Source: Vicugna pacos
Lineage: Eukaryota > Chordata > Mammalia > Artiodactyla > Camelidae
Direction of reading: 5' to 3'
Assembly: GCF_048564905.1 (NCBI RefSeq)
Contig: NC_133012.1
Span: 15,781,646-15,845,645 of the forward strand
Length of the DNA: 64,000 nt
Below the pieces are notes generated by a model that worked only from the letters and a program-made list of their open reading frames with translations, had not been told where the DNA came from and made no database searches. Of the stretch, positions 49,361 through 62,754 are shown piece after piece (position 1 is the first letter of the stretch; each line of letters begins with the position of its first letter). A program made the translations under genes and the position numbers.

Positions 49361-52300
49361 CTCTGGATACCAGTAACATTTTCTCCAGTTCTATGGCTAA
49401 GTATGCCCCCAAGGTTTCATAATGGACCTCAGGGTAAACAAAATCTAGCTCAAGGTTGAAATACTTCTATTTGTCTTATTATTTCCATTTTTTAAAAAAA
49501 TTGGAGGAAGGAGAGGAAAAAAAGCAATATCCTGCCTTGGAGGCTTCTACTTATACCACATAAGTAGAAAGTAATTTTCATTTGATTGAGTACCTGTAAG
49601 AATATACATTTTAAATGTTTAGCATAAGATATAAACAACATTTTCTAACATAATAGTCACATCTCCAATATAAAATCATTTAAAGTTTTTTCAAAAAAGA
49701 AAAATGCAGAATTTCTCCACTCCCTAGACACACTCTTCTTATACTGGAATTAAAATAAATTAGTAAATCCCTCTTCATAGCTGTCATTGCATATCTCCAT
49801 AAAGCAACACCAGAAAGCTTCAAGCATTAAACAAAAAGTCAATACTTGAGAGTATTTAATCAAATCCAATAACCAGCAATCCAAGTGAATCATCAAAAAG
49901 TTCTACAGAAATGCAAAACTACTCTGAAACAAATCTTAAGTGTAATAAGAGAAAGAACAATTCCCGACTGAAAAGTCATCTAAATCCCTTTACAATGTAA
50001 ATAAATATTTCTCCAGACAAGAAACAGTCCGTCTCTATTCATGAGAAATTGTCAACTTGTGACTGTCTGCCCAAATGGAAAATGTAATAATTAAAAAAAA
50101 AATCACAAGTGGAATTAATTCTGTACAAGTACTTGCACATGGGCACACCAGATGAATGGCACTTCATAATAAGACAGAATTCTAACTTCAAAGGAGCCTC
50201 ACACCTTCCAGCTCTGTTAACCTAACTCCTAACGGCACCAGCTTCCAGACAGACACGAGGCCACAGGCTGAGCTGCTTGCTTAGTACATCACAGTGGACG
50301 GCGGGGAGGGAGCACGAGAAGAGGACAAGGAGGAAACACAGTAAGGAAATTAACATCTCTGGCTTAAAAGACCTTCCAGTAGCCGTGACTAACTGAAGAA
50401 AGAATTTCAAATTCCCCTGCCATCACAGCTCTGGATGACTTATTCCAGACTACACCTGGTACAAACAATTATTAAAAGTACAAATGTAGCAGCATCGTAA
50501 GGTTTAGACCCCATCCTCCAGAAGCTCACAAGATGTAACAAAAAGATATGGGAAAAGGCCACTTAAAAGATTACCGAGAGAAAGCCAGTGAAACCACAGA
50601 CTTCAGTGCCAAGTACCTTGCTTCTCAATTCCTTTGCTGAGAAGGAAAAAAGTAAGAGTGATTAAGGATCAGGAGACTTGAAAGAACCAAAAATGTCAAG
50701 AAGGCTTTATGTCTAGCAAAGTTTGGTGAAGGTAGTGGGCAGAATTCCCAATGTGTAGCACAATGATAATGACCTGGGAGAATATTTCTAGCACCCTGAA
50801 CACTTAACATTTCCAAAACTGTACACTTTCTTCATAACAGTTAAGGCTTTTCTGGCTGACTCCCTGGAGAATCTGGGAGAAATTTTTCCCATTAACTGCG
50901 CCCTTCCACCTTGCATAGTTTTTGGCTCACAGAAAGTGCTCAATATATTGTATGAGGTGGATAAAAATTAAACAAGGTCCCAACAGCAAGGACTGTTTGC
51001 TATACATGCCTTTTATTTACCATTTAACAAAAAAACATAAGCCTAACTATACACCCTGTATAAATGGCTTGGTTCAACATATGGGGTCTAGGTGGAGGAG
51101 CCAATACAAGTGTGTTTCTCCTGGTAAGTAGAAAATGTTACCCTTTGTAACACATTTCTCCAATCACTTCTACTCTCTCACCAGCAAGCAAGACTTCCAA
51201 AATCCTCATTTGAATTGTAGACTATTAAAGTTAGGTTAGTAGAAATGTACAAATATGGCTTAATTCTACAATGTGCCTAAGAATGAGATGACTATAGTGT
51301 AGATGTTTAAATGTATAACAGAAAACGGACTCTTCATAGCACAAGGAGATTTAACTGGTAGTTATTCTGGTAAATACAACTCAATCAACATGACACAGAG
51401 GTAGGGGAACCGAGTGAGTCATGAATGAATGTCATCTCTTGGACTGCTTGAATCTATACTGGCTTCCATTTCTGATCCACGAAGCTAACCAAGGGAACTG
51501 TTTTAATAGGACATGCAGTTTTGACTTGGTATCATTAATTGTTACCAACCATCAAAACAATCTACAACATAAAGCATAAAAGAGAATTTCTCATTTGTCA
51601 CTGAACACTGCTAAGCACATCATATGACCTGCTTATCTGAAATAAGATGAGGAAATACTGGCTTTTCCTTCAGAACTGGTACCCATGTAAGTGATGCCTG
51701 AGTTAAATATTACCAAGTTTCCAATGCAGAAAAAGCATAGAAAAGCCAACAACTAACAAACACGAACATTGCCATAAACATCAACTAAGCTATATGTTAT
51801 TTACACAAGAATATATTTTTACACCTCTCCTTCCTACTCTTTTGACAAGTGTGACACTCTCCCAGAGGGACTCCTTCCACAATGCCAACGTAGGACCCAA
51901 AATGTCCTGAAAGGTTTTAGTTAACTGCAGAAGATCAGGGTAATCATGAATGACTGGCCCTCAGACTAAGGACTATCTTTTCTTTGTATTGAACTTAAAG
52001 ATAAACTGACATGTTATAGATATTTTAAAGTATTTAAAAGCATGATGAAGCAACTGAAGGTGTTAAAACCCTCCTTCCATGGCACTTTATCTAGAAGACG
52101 GATCTGTTCCCAGCTGTTCTCTTCCCAGTCTCCACTCTTCCTTTTGCTGTGTGCACACAGCGGGAGGCTAGCCCGGCCTGCCCTTCTGTTCAACCCAGCT
52201 CTCACTGAAATGTGGAATCAGTACAACTTCAGGCAAAATTATACTGCCTGGAAGTGGTTTCCTCACAACCACTTTGCTCTTTCCAGATTACAACCCACAC

Positions 52301-52439
52301 TTCATCTCCCTTCACTGCCCAAAAAGAATCTATTCAACTCCATTAAAAAAGGTAAATAGGTTTCCTTAAAAGAAACTTCAACTGACTTTAAGACTATCTA
52401 TCTTTACATAATTTTTACAACTTCATAATGAAAACTTTC
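49361..52439. other. MTUS1 first intron, no gene seen
   Basis: AT-rich, few recognisable repeats, no exon-like signal with coding support. Confidence 0.55.
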
Positions 52440-52471
52440 AGGTTAGACTAAAAATGGGTATACCTGTGTAC

Positions 52472-52509
<38 letters not shown>

Positions 52510-52585
52510 GTGTAACTGAATCACTTTGTTGTATACCTGAAACATTGTAAATCTACTATACTTCCATTAAAAAAAATCAAATCAC
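52440..52585 (+). mobile_element. L1 3' tail with internal TA/CA microsatellite
   Basis: GTGTAACTGAATCACTTTGTTG and ATTGTAAATCTACTATACTTCC are the L1 3' terminus; a (TA)n(CA)n run at 52471-52508 sits where this tail commonly has TA repeats. Confidence 0.8.
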
Positions 52586-54349
52586 ACAATGAAAAATAAA
52601 GGTAGGATTGTGATTTTTTTTTCTACTTTTACTCATATAAGTAATGTGCACACAAAAACACTCATTAATTAGATCTGGGCCTATTAGCAAAACTCAAATA
52701 CAACTTATCTTTAAGTAAATACATTTTTATTTCTCGTCAACATGGGGCTTAAATTGAAGGCTAAGCAAAACTATTAGTTTTATGGAACAAATATGGTTGT
52801 TTTGGAATCAAAGATTTATATGCAAATATGTACTCCTAAATGATTAAAAGCTATTTACTTAAGCAAAACACTGCTAGGTTCAATCTTATTTACACTCCAA
52901 ATTTGTTGAGCAAACTCTTTTTTTCTCTTGGTTGTGTAAAAGACACCAGGGGAGTCAACAAATGGCAAATTTGCTTACAGTATATATGAAAATGAAGTTT
53001 TATTGTATCCGTCTACATAGTAAAGATTAGCCCCCAAATCTTCCAGCCCTGAAATGGAAAAGTCTTTTTCATCTTGAGCCAAGTGAACAAGAAAAAGTCA
53101 TTCATTTACATAATGAATAACTATCCATATAAAAGAGTAGTAACTGCTGATTTCAAAGAATACTGTAGTCATTAAAAAAACAAAACTACCATGAGGATAA
53201 TCTTTTACAACATTTGTTTAGAAATAAATTTTTAGAAGTTGCCAGTAAAACTAGTTCTTGGTTTTATACTGGGCTGTCCTAAGCCAAGTAAAGAGAACCG
53301 TGCTCAAAGTAGGCTTTTCTGAATGACATTTTAGGCTGGCTAAGGTCACACCAAATATCCAATTCTTCTTTTCCTGTTGGGCAGGATCACTCATTCTTGG
53401 TCACTCTCTACCTCTTGTGGAGGCCACAAGTCACTGCTGCCAAAGTACCTGCTGTCGAAGTGGTGGTGGTCGCCTCTCATAGGTTCACCTGCCTCCAGAG
53501 AGTCTGGACCCATTACCAAGTGCCTCCAAACACACCCAGCAAGTACCAAGCTCATCCTCATGGCTCATATGTGGTCCCAAGGCATATTCTTAGGCTCTAA
53601 AAGATGGGGAGTGAAAGGCAGGGACTCCTCATCCAGGCTGCTATGGAGAGCACTTTTAGGGAGGTCTTTAAACGTCCTCAGGGTCTATTTAAGTTTCCAT
53701 AGTGTGGAAAGATAACCCAAGTCTGAAAAATCAGGAAGACTTTTTTTTCCCTTCTTCAACAGTTTTATCTATGAGTAGTGTTGAAAATTAATTTGGGAAA
53801 AATTTTAAACTGCATATACATCTGACCAGACATCAAGAAAAGACTCATATCAACAATTCAGTATGAAACTACAATAATGAATATAAGAATTGTGACAAAA
53901 CAATAGCACAAATGAACTACTAAAGACACATAAATTGTGAGCCTAGTTTATATAATCACAGAACAGATCTGAAAGACTCACTGTCTGAGATTTAAAACTT
54001 TCTGTTCTGACTTCAAAGAACATTGTTCCTAATGTTACATACCATGTGCAACTATCTCTCAACAACAATGCACTCTGCTTTGCAACAGTCTCTGTTCCAG
54101 GATACGGAGGTTCTTATAATGGATTTGCAAAGAATTCTGAATTTTGGAAGGAAATTCCTTTGAAAGTCATCTTGTGCCACTGTCATATATAATTCTTAGG
54201 CTATGACTCAGAAGTGTTAAAATTTTTGTTTTTGAGAAAGTCAACAGATTTGGCTAAAGTATAAAACTTCTATAAGTCAAAACCATTATAAACATGTGGT
54301 AAGTGTTTGTCTTTATAAGACAAAGACAAAATGGGGGGTGGGGAATATC
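52586..54349. other. MTUS1 first intron, no gene seen
   Basis: 53370-53720 has two overlapping plus-strand frames (112 and 67 codons) without recognisable domains. Confidence 0.55.
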
Positions 54350-55160
54350 TGCATTATGACAGGCAAAAGTTTTACTATCAATCCATAGAAGGCTCTTATG
54401 AATTAACAGACAAATATTAATATTCCAGGAGAAAAATTCAGCACGACATTCAATTAAAAGGGAATTAAAAAATGGAAAATAACTAGAGATTTTTTATATT
54501 CAACATCACTTGTTATCAAAGAAATGAAATTAAAATACTGAGATAGTGCTGCTCACCTATATGACTGACAAGAATTATTTTCCCTTTTAAGGATGATTTC
54601 CCTTATTTACAAAATTACAGTGATACAGATATTCTCAGAGTGGGAACAAACTTTGGTAAACATTTTTTTGGAAAGCAGCGGTCAGTCTCTATCAAGAGAT
54701 CTTTGAACCATCAACTGTATTCCAGAGGACTCCATCCTAAGGAAATATGCACTGCAGATAAAGTTTTATAAAGAATATTTGTTGCATTAGTATATACTTA
54801 ATAATAATAGTTGGAAATAAATGTAAAGTTCAGCTATATGGAAATGGCTAAATAAATTGTTATATCTGTACAATGTAATATTATATAGCCACTAATATTA
54901 TGTAGAACCATAATGACATGGGAACTTTTTCATATGTTAAGTGGAAAAAAATCAGCATGCAACAATACAACTACAGTTATACAGTTTTATATAAACTACA
55001 TAATTGTAATAAATAAATCCATTTGTAACATACTAAGAAGTATAAAGAAAACATTGTGAATATCTTTGGATGGTGGCGTTATTTAACTCATACACTTTTT
55101 CTGGTTCTACCAATTTTTATACAGCAAGAATGCATTACTTTGAAATCATAACAAACAAGG
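54350..55160 (+). mobile_element. Old L1M 3' region
   Basis: Diverged L1 ORF2-end/3'UTR: CCAGAGGACTCCATCCTAAGG, GGAAATGGCTAAATAAATTG, CAATGTAATATTATATAGCC, TGGATGGTGGCGTTATTTAAC. Confidence 0.8.
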
Positions 55161-56449
55161 CCAACAGAACAAGGCTATTAAGTGACATGCTTTTTAAATG
55201 CTAAGGTCTAATAACTGCATTTTCATTTCCAAGAAATACTGAAAGAAATCTGGAATTTTATAATCCTATGAATTATTGATATGTAAGTTAAAGATGCAGG
55301 TCTTCCTCAGCACTATTTGCTCCACATAATGCTGATTTTAAAAAATAGGTGGAAAAGTTGGTGCAAGTTAAATAATTGTATTATTTTAAACAAAATTCCA
55401 CTCCTAAGCAGTTTTTAAAGGGTAAGTAAGTACTTCTAATCATTTCTTTGCATAACTTTCCTTAAGGAACATTGTACTTGAGAAAAAAAATCAATAAAAG
55501 CTCTTTATACATTGTAAAGCACTATACAAACAAGGCATCATTGTTTCAGTTTAAGTTGTCCATCATTTCCTGCCCTAATTATCCCTGAAAAAGAAGTTTG
55601 TCTACAGAATTGCAATTCCAACCGTGCAGTTCCTTTTAGGGTTAACCACACACTGTTATCAGAGTGTATCTCAACTCCTTAAGGAGGTCATAGGTTCCCA
55701 GGAAGCAGTGACTTTTTTTTTTTTAATTCCTCTTGCTCTTAGATTGTCTTCCTCCTCCCCTCCACTCTCAACATCTCCACCCCCACCCTCCAGCCCAAGG
55801 GCTGAAGACTTAGTGTGAAGGTGATTGAATTCCTATCACCTGGCAAAACGCAAACGCTTTCATCTCCCCTGTTTTGCCTAGGACTTCATTCAAACAAACA
55901 AAACACACTGATTTCCTTTCCTAGTACACCGACTACTTAAAAGAAATAGTAGTTAATAGAGCGTGTGAAACTTTGTACAACCTAAATGCAGAATTAACCT
56001 CTTCATTTCTACTCCAAAGTAAATTAGTCCAAGTCAAAATCAACAACAACAAAAACTTAGTAGAAAATACGTCTGGGAAAGAAGACAAAGATTTATTTAA
56101 GGTAAGTAAACACACTAAGTCCACTAATTACTACAGAGTAATCAATCAGGTGACTTTAGTTGAGAGCGGATTTTTCTTAAGAGCTAGAAAAGCACCAGCG
56201 AACCGCAGTAAGTAACAAGACACGGACGAGAGGGCCTTGGGAATTGCAGCAACCCCATTAATGCCATATTTTCAGCCCTGCCTGCTTATGCTGAGAATGG
56301 GCCCAGGCGAACCGCCCAGCGGGAAGGCTGACTGCTGGGCCCAGGCGGGTCAAGTGTCCGGTGGGCGGCTTCCGGCTGAGGGTACATGTTTACATGTTTG
56401 TCAGTTTGCGTAACTGACTCTAAACCCCTTCGGTCACTTTCAAGGTGAC
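55161..56449. other. First intron next to promoter, no gene seen
   Basis: AT-rich until about 56.2 kb, then rising GC toward the CpG island. 55735-55800 is a pyrimidine-rich tract. Confidence 0.6.
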
Positions 56450-57500
56450 AGCTACGAGATCTGCATCGGTCCCTTCAGCACGCGCTGCGCTGCGCCCACG
56501 TGACACCTACCCTCCGCAGCCTCCCCATCTCTTCCCCAACTTTGGCACCCAAGGTCCCAGAATACCCGCCCCCTCCCTTAAAGACAGTCCAGTCACTCTG
56601 TGACTGTCGCGTTCACCCTGTCCTCTCCCCACCCTCGCCCGAGATCCCACCGCACACAGGCTGGGCAGGGGCAATCGACTCAACTCCGCACTTACCCGCA
56701 GCGCCTCCAAGCCAACCTGGATCCTTCTGGGGAGCCAAGACGCAGAGCAGGCCGACCTGCGCTCCGAGCCCGGGCGCCCTTTGGACCCTCGGCAGCGGCG
56801 CGCCAGGCCCACCCCTGAGGCCCGGGGTGCAAGCAATGCCAGCCCCGCAGCGCCCGCACCTGGGGTGATGGCTCGTCCCCCACCCCAACCCCACCCGCAA
56901 GCCGGCCGCCAGGCGGGAACCCGGAGTCCCGGGCGCCCCAGCTCCCCGCCTCTCGAGCCGCCGGGGGTGGAGCCAGGGCGGGGAGTTCAGGAAACTTGTA
57001 AATAGCAAAGCTGGGCCGCCTTTGCCCCCCTCGCCCGCCGCCGCCCCTGACTGGCGGCCCCAGCCTGCGCCTCGCAGCGGGGGACAAAGGCCAGGGGGCG
57101 GCCGGGGGGCTGCGCCCGCAGAAACTTGAAAGACGCGCGACGCTGTACCTCGGGACGCCAGCCCCCGAGGCTCCCGCCGCCCTCCGCTCGTGCGCTGCTC
57201 GCCCGTCGGCTCCCTCTCCTCGCGCGCGCGGATCCCGATCCCGAAGCTGCGCGCGCTCGCGGGCTAAGTGCCGACCCGCCCCACGCCCCGGGCGCTTGCC
57301 CCGGGCTGCTATGCACCTGTTGCCACGTGCGACTGGGCGCTCCGGGCTGCAGCCTGCGCACCTGGCTGACCCGCACGTCCCAGACCACAGAGGTCTCTGC
57401 GGGAAACCGGAGCTCGGCAGTGCCTAGAGCTGGGGCCCCAAACCTGGCCGGCTGCCGAGTGGATCTGCCTCCTCCTCCCCTCTAGCCACCTGTGTTCTCC
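56450..57500. promoter_or_regulatory. MTUS1: CpG island, probable MTUS1 (ATIP3) promoter
   Basis: This is the only long CpG-dense, GC-rich tract in an otherwise AT-rich window; density is highest at about 56.7-57.45 kb. It contains GC boxes (GGGCGGGG at 56976-56983), an E-box with a CLEAR-like flank (CACGTGAC starting at 56497) and another CACGTG near 57324. No TATA box is evident. Its place upstream of the first coding exon on the minus strand makes it the natural MTUS1 promoter. Open frames of 70-133 codons on both strands here are by-products of high GC. A bidirectional promoter is possible, but nothing to the right supports a plus-strand gene. Confidence 0.8.
56696..57000 (-). other. MTUS1: Candidate MTUS1 non-coding first exon
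   Basis: On the minus strand the sequence TGCGG|GTAAGTG places a near-consensus donor at 56696/56695 inside the CpG island. Joining it to the acceptor at 23093 would give a spliced 5'UTR and a first intron of about 33.6 kb. The 5' end is not determinable here, so 57000 is only nominal. A weaker alternative donor (CCGAG|GTACAG) lies near 57147. Confidence 0.5.
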
Positions 57501-58969
57501 GCGAGCGCTTTCTGGCTTCTCGTAAGCCTAGCCGTTGGGCAGGGCCGTAAGGGCGGACCAGGGTGGGGGCAGGGAGTGGGAAGGTGCCAGAATTCTCTGG
57601 GCGGAGGTTTGTAAGGAACCGGTGATTGTTTCTTTAGTGTCCGACTCCCGCGCTGTGTTACCTTCCTGCTTCTAAGAGGTTTACTAGCAAACACCTATTA
57701 AAGGTTAAAGAAATGAGCTCCAGCTGTTAGATCTGCGAATACAAAGTGGAAAGGAGACGACCACCAGAGAGAGAAACGAGGCCCGACCCACTTTTCTCTA
57801 AACACAAATTAAGTCCTTCCTCTGCTAAACTGAACAAATTGCAATCGTAGCTGTCTATTAGGCATATAAAATATTTTCTTCTATAGACATACTTTTAATA
57901 CAAACGTTTTGCAAAGCTGCTAGTCCACCTTTGAGAGACATAACATTATTGAACCATTAAATGTCAGGCAACCTGAGTCCAATTTTTTTTAATGTTTAAT
58001 TACCTGGTTTGGATTTGCTAAAAGCTTTTAAAGAGAAGTAAGCTTTTTTCTGAGAATTAAGCCGAGGATGTTGTAACTGACAAAGTTTTATATACTACCA
58101 ATATCAGATCAACTAACAGGTATATTGCCACTTACAGTTGTAAAGGCTTTTCATGTGCACAATGTTCCATTACTTCCTCATCTAGACCCAGAGGTATACA
58201 GGTAAGATTATTACCTCCATTTTTCAAGTGAGGAAATAGAATCTCAGAAAGGTCACGTGTGACTTGCGTAAGGTCAAAACTAGAGAGGGGCAAGTGCAAA
58301 CCCAACCCAGCAGACCTAACTCCTAATCTTTTCTTTTTATTTCATTACATGAGGACAATTGTTTGTGATTATTTTTAAAGAGATGCAGCATTAAACATTG
58401 AATGGTTCTCCCTTATGTGAAAGCACCAAAACACAAAACAAAACAAAGCACTGACATTGTTTCTGCAAGTCATGAGGCAAATATGCTAATTAGCACCATG
58501 CCTCTTCCCAGAGCAGAATGCTCCTAGTGTTAAACATATCATTTAATCTTTATAACCCTCAGGTGACCCACGTGACTTGGTCCAACCCCTCTACCACAGT
58601 TCTATTGCGTGGCTTAGTTATATCTATAAATATAGAACCTGTTTTACTTCATTTTTCCATGGTATAGATTGAAGGGGGGAAAAATAACCCAAACCTCTCC
58701 TTAGTATTTAGAGGCAACTTTTGCCACCATTAGGGAATCTGAAACTTAGCTTCTAATTTCATTCGCATAAATACAGAAGTTACCTTGTAGGGACATTATC
58801 TAAGACTCCGTCAAGGCAAATATGCTTGAAATGGGGCCTGCTGAGTTTTTCTTCCATCTTGGTTCTGGGCAGGTTGCCATGTTCTCGATCTCTGAACTCT
58901 AATGTTGACCTGCTGCAGACTCCAGGAACAAAAGAACTAAAAAAAAAAAAAAAGTTTCCAGATTTTTTT
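57501..58969. other. MTUS1 5' flank
   Basis: Falls from GC-rich island edge to AT-rich flank. Contains only the MIR at 58125-58330 and an A-run at 58938-58952. Confidence 0.6.
58125..58330 (-). mobile_element. MIR SINE fragment
   Basis: ATTACCTCCATTTTTCAAGTGAGG followed by TTGCGTAAGGTCAAAACTAG and CAGACCTAACTCCTAATC is complementary to MIR. Confidence 0.7.
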
Positions 58970-59700
58970 TCCATTAGAAAGATGCAAGTTAAAACTACAT
59001 TGAGAAATCATTTTTCCACTTATCAGATTGACAAAGTTTAGAAAGTTTGGTAACCACCATGTGTTGGCAAAAGGGTGGAGAAACAGGCAGTCACAACGCA
59101 GATATGAATGTAAATTAGAATGACATCTGTCCAGGGCAATTCACAATACCTAAAAAAAAATTACAAAGGCACATATCCATTGAGCCAGTAAGTCTACCTG
59201 TAAGAATTTACCTTACAACACACATGAGAAATGGCAAGTGTGTATAAGCTTGTCCATGTCAGCACTGTTTGTAACAAAAAATTGGAAAAAGGTATACTCA
59301 CTAATAAAAGACTGGTAAATTATGATATGGCCATAAAATGTCATCCTATGAAGGCTTAAAGAAAAAAGAATGAGAAAGCTCTTTGTACTTTTGTGAAATG
59401 ATCTCCAAGATACATTATGGGCACAACTTTAAAAAATGTGAAACAATTATGCAAGTGTGTTATATTTTCTATTAAAAGGAGAAATTATATAGAGTTGTAT
59501 GTATACATATATACATGTGTTTTGTTTGTAGAAGCATAAAATGCCTCTGTAAAGATATACCAGAAATTGGTAAGATTGGTTGCTTCTTGGAAAGGGAGCT
59601 GGACAGTTGGAGGGCACGGTTTGAAGATGAACTTTGCCCTAGATATAATTTTGTATTTTTTGAATTTTGAACCATGTAAATAATAGTACACATTCCAGAA
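58970..59700 (+). mobile_element. Old L1M 3' region in 5' flank
   Basis: AAGATGCAAGTTAAAACTAC, TTGGCAAAAGGGTGGAGAAAC, GATATGGCCATAAAATGTCATCC and GGTAAGATTGGTTGCTTCTTGG follow the L1M ORF2-end order. It lies about 2 kb upstream of the CpG island. Confidence 0.8.
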
Positions 59701-60094
59701 CTTAAAATTTTTCACCACCTGAAGTTTTGCCGTCAGGAATGACTCAGATTCCCTCCCTAATAATTTCACTTATGGATGAAATAAATGGTCAGACTTCTCA
59801 TGCATTAAGAGGGGAAAAATGCAAAATGCTCAACAGATGCTTTCAAGTTCTCTATTCTCTAGTTTATCAAAAAAGGAAGACTTTAGTACATAAAACTCTA
59901 ACTATGCTGTGATTATGGCGAAAATGGTGAGTTAGCAAATTTCTTAGAATTTTATTAACATTGACATCTCCCTGGGGCAGAGCTTCCAGCTAATTTTCCC
60001 AAAGTACATTTAATCAGAAGAAAAAAAAAAAGAATTCCAGGCTTAATTCCCAAGAGAGAAACTCTAGTACCATTGATTTGTGAAGGGAGGAAGT

Positions 60095-60119
60095 AATTCC
60101 ATGGGAATCCCATGGAATT
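60095..60119. repeat. 25-bp perfect hairpin
   Basis: Arms AATTCCATGGG and CCCATGGAATT (11 bp each) are perfect complements around a 3-base centre AAT. Confidence 0.85.
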
Positions 60120-60252
60120 GTTTATTTTATTCCCAAACTTGATCTCTCTCTTTTTTAATTTGGTATTGACATATACTTATACCACCACTTCACTGAACAA
60201 GGGATATGAGCAACTCAGAAAGACTGGCACAGTAAATTTTTTAAATATTTAA

Positions 60253-60285
60253 AAAATAGAATCCAAGTATAAAATAGAATCCAAG
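60253..60285. repeat. Short direct repeat
   Basis: AAAATAGAATCCAAG occurs at 60253-60267 and again at 60271-60285. Confidence 0.75.
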
Positions 60286-62590
60286 CAAAAAGCATACAGG
60301 TAAGAGTACATATACCACTGAGTAACAAATTAAACCAGTCAGCCTCTTGGTAGCCAAATGCCCCAACCTGTTACATAACTGCCATTTTTCAAAAGGGGCT
60401 GATAGTTCCTTAAAGGAAGCAAAAACTTTTCCTAGCGCCAAATTCAAAGAAATAATTTTTTCACTCACTTTTCCAGCCAAGACTACTGAATGGAAAACAA
60501 TATATTGCTAATAATACTGTCAGGTAAACTTTACATGTTTATTTTTCATAGTGTCTTTGAATAAAAACCCGAAGTATTATAATAAAACTCAGGTTGATGA
60601 AGGTATTCACTCAGTCAGAGACCAGGCCAACATCAATCAAACCATGGAACAGCCTAGTGCGAGCTGAGTTGACTATAAATAGATGTGAATGGCTAGCAGT
60701 TCCTTCATATATCCTTCAGAAAGTCAAATATGCTCATGGTAAAATTCTAACATCTCTACAAATCCCTGACCTCAGAGATAGAAGCAGTTGTTTTATACAA
60801 CATTTCAGAAATTTTCTAGTCAGCCAGCTATTTGCTGTGTGCTGAAGAATTGTTAGAAGTGTCAGAGACCCAGAATGCTGGCATTCTGTGATACTGTTGA
60901 TGACCTTTTTCCTATTTTTGTTAAGAGAAAATGTGTATTACAAATAACCATATGACTTTTGTTAGCTGTATCCCAAGATGGTGAGACAGGCATGATCAAT
61001 CAAATGCATAAACTGACCCACTGTAGTACTGATGACATAGCAATAAAACAGCATCAGAGCAGTGAATGGTCTTGATTTATTCACAAATAATTCCTGGGTC
61101 CCTAATTATCCGTTCTTCTTAGTGGACTTGGAGACTCAAGTGGACTCTCCTCTCGATGTTTCAGAATGGTGACTATCAGAGTAGGGTTATTCTTAGGCAG
61201 AAGTCTGCAGATTTGTAAACAAAGTATCTCAAGAAAGAAACGAGTTTCTTCTAACTCAGAGCAGTAGCATTTATAACAAGGAAATATTGCTTCCTCTTAT
61301 CAAAGTGACCTGAGAACATCCGAGGAGCTCTTCCATTCCCCACACACTGTGGAAGGCATCTTCTGCAGTCCCTCTATTCCATTTATAGGCTCTGTAGAAG
61401 GAATCATTCTTACACCATGATGCCAAAATTATTTTAGCTCACACACAAACAAGTTGTTCTGTAGTTCTGCTTTGACCACTTCATATTAGGAAGAAATTAA
61501 AAAATATATAGCACCAGCAGTTTGTTACGAAACCACTTTGAAAATGTTTACTTCGACTGCTTCAAATGTCATGACTAAAGAAACTACTGTTCTGCATAAT
61601 CCACTCTTGACAGTGAATCATAACTGTGTCACACTTGGACTTGCTTAGCCTTTGCTCTGACCTGATGGAGTCTTCCCTTAAAAGGGGGATGTATATTCAA
61701 TTTCAAAGTATTTATTGCTTCATGACAAGTACAATAACAAGTCTGTGGCTTTGGCGTCTCATATCTTTGAGATTATCACAGTCTGCTTAGAATTTTTGAG
61801 TTTGCTTTTAATTTATGCCTCTGGCCTTGTTTTCTTTGCCAAATGCCTCTCTTTAGAGAGCTGGAGGCAGCCTTCCAACTTCCCCCCATCCCTCTTGGGC
61901 CTTGCTAATTGATCAGTGATCACCTTAAGAGTTCAAAGACTACAAACCTCTGGAGTTTAATGGGTTCAATGATGCTGCACTGTGACTGCAACCCCGCATC
62001 CAGGCCTAGTCTACAGACTGATTTTTGGTTCAGTCCTTTTACACCTTTTGGTCTTGATTCAGAGTTACTGATTCACACTTGACTCTGAGATCCTCCCTCC
62101 TTGCAAATGACATATAGTCAAATGGGCCTAGTGCTCTAAGTTCTAACAAATGTTTGCAAATCATAATGATGTAGGAAGAGCTGTATACTAAATGAATAAG
62201 AGCAATTAGCCCTCATGCTGTTAGATAAGCGTTCCTCAAAATATAATCACTCTTCTAAACATAGGTTGGTAATTTAGGAAAAGAGCCACTGAAAATATTA
62301 TCATCATTATTTCCTCCATACACAGAGTACAACTAACACTACGTGTGCTTAAGTCACATTGTCGTGTGTAGACATTGTTAAGTCAGTGTCTGGTTAGTGA
62401 TCAGGAAGTAAGATAATCTTCACTTTGGGTTTCTAGAACACTAAGAAGTCAGGTTGCTAATCCAGGAGAGTAACTGAACACCACTAAAAGTTATCCAGCT
62501 TGGATAAGTACACTTCTGATCTCTTTTTGAGTACCTATGAAATTATGGTTAATATCCTCTAATTTACAGTATGATTCCAAAAATACCATA

Positions 62591-62593
<3 letters not shown>

Positions 62594-62657
<64 letters not shown>
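62594..62657. repeat. Compound (TA)n(GA)n microsatellite
   Basis: About 15 TA units pass directly into about 16 GA units; both runs are uninterrupted, so the locus is likely polymorphic. Confidence 0.93.
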
Positions 62658-62659
<2 letters not shown>

Positions 62660-62754
62660 ATAATTTGTTTTTTAATCCAGGAAAAAAATTTTTTCATTGC
62701 AAATCTTAGATAGGATTACAAACAATAAAAAGTATCCATTATCACTCCAAAATC

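Larger units (their letters stand above)
1..57000 (-). other. MTUS1: MTUS1 gene locus, 5' part, minus strand (3' end beyond window)
   Basis: The locus is defined by two coding exons whose translation matches the long ATIP3-type MTUS1 protein, plus a CpG-island promoter at the right. Transcription runs right to left. From right to left the parts are: promoter/first exon near 56.7-57.0 kb, a first intron of about 33.6 kb, the large start-codon exon at 20858-23093, an intron of 4735 bp (16123-20857), the 196-bp exon at 15927-16122, and an intron leaving the window at base 1. ATIP3 proteins bind microtubules and act at the spindle and microtubule plus ends. The family's microtubule-binding core continues past the second exon, and its C-terminal coiled coil lies in exons outside this window. 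The right boundary (transcription start) is approximate. Confidence 0.9.
59701..62593. other. Intergenic 5' flank, no gene seen
   Basis: Holds the hairpin at 60095 and a short direct repeat at 60253. No coding exon recognised; human FGL1 lies next in this direction as I recall it, but I saw none of its exons. Confidence 0.55.

Noticed and set aside
56500-57485. Several 109-133-codon frames on both strands in the CpG island
   Set aside because: Pro/Arg/Gly/Ala-rich frames in overlapping phases are expected from high GC; no domain or splice-supported coding exon.
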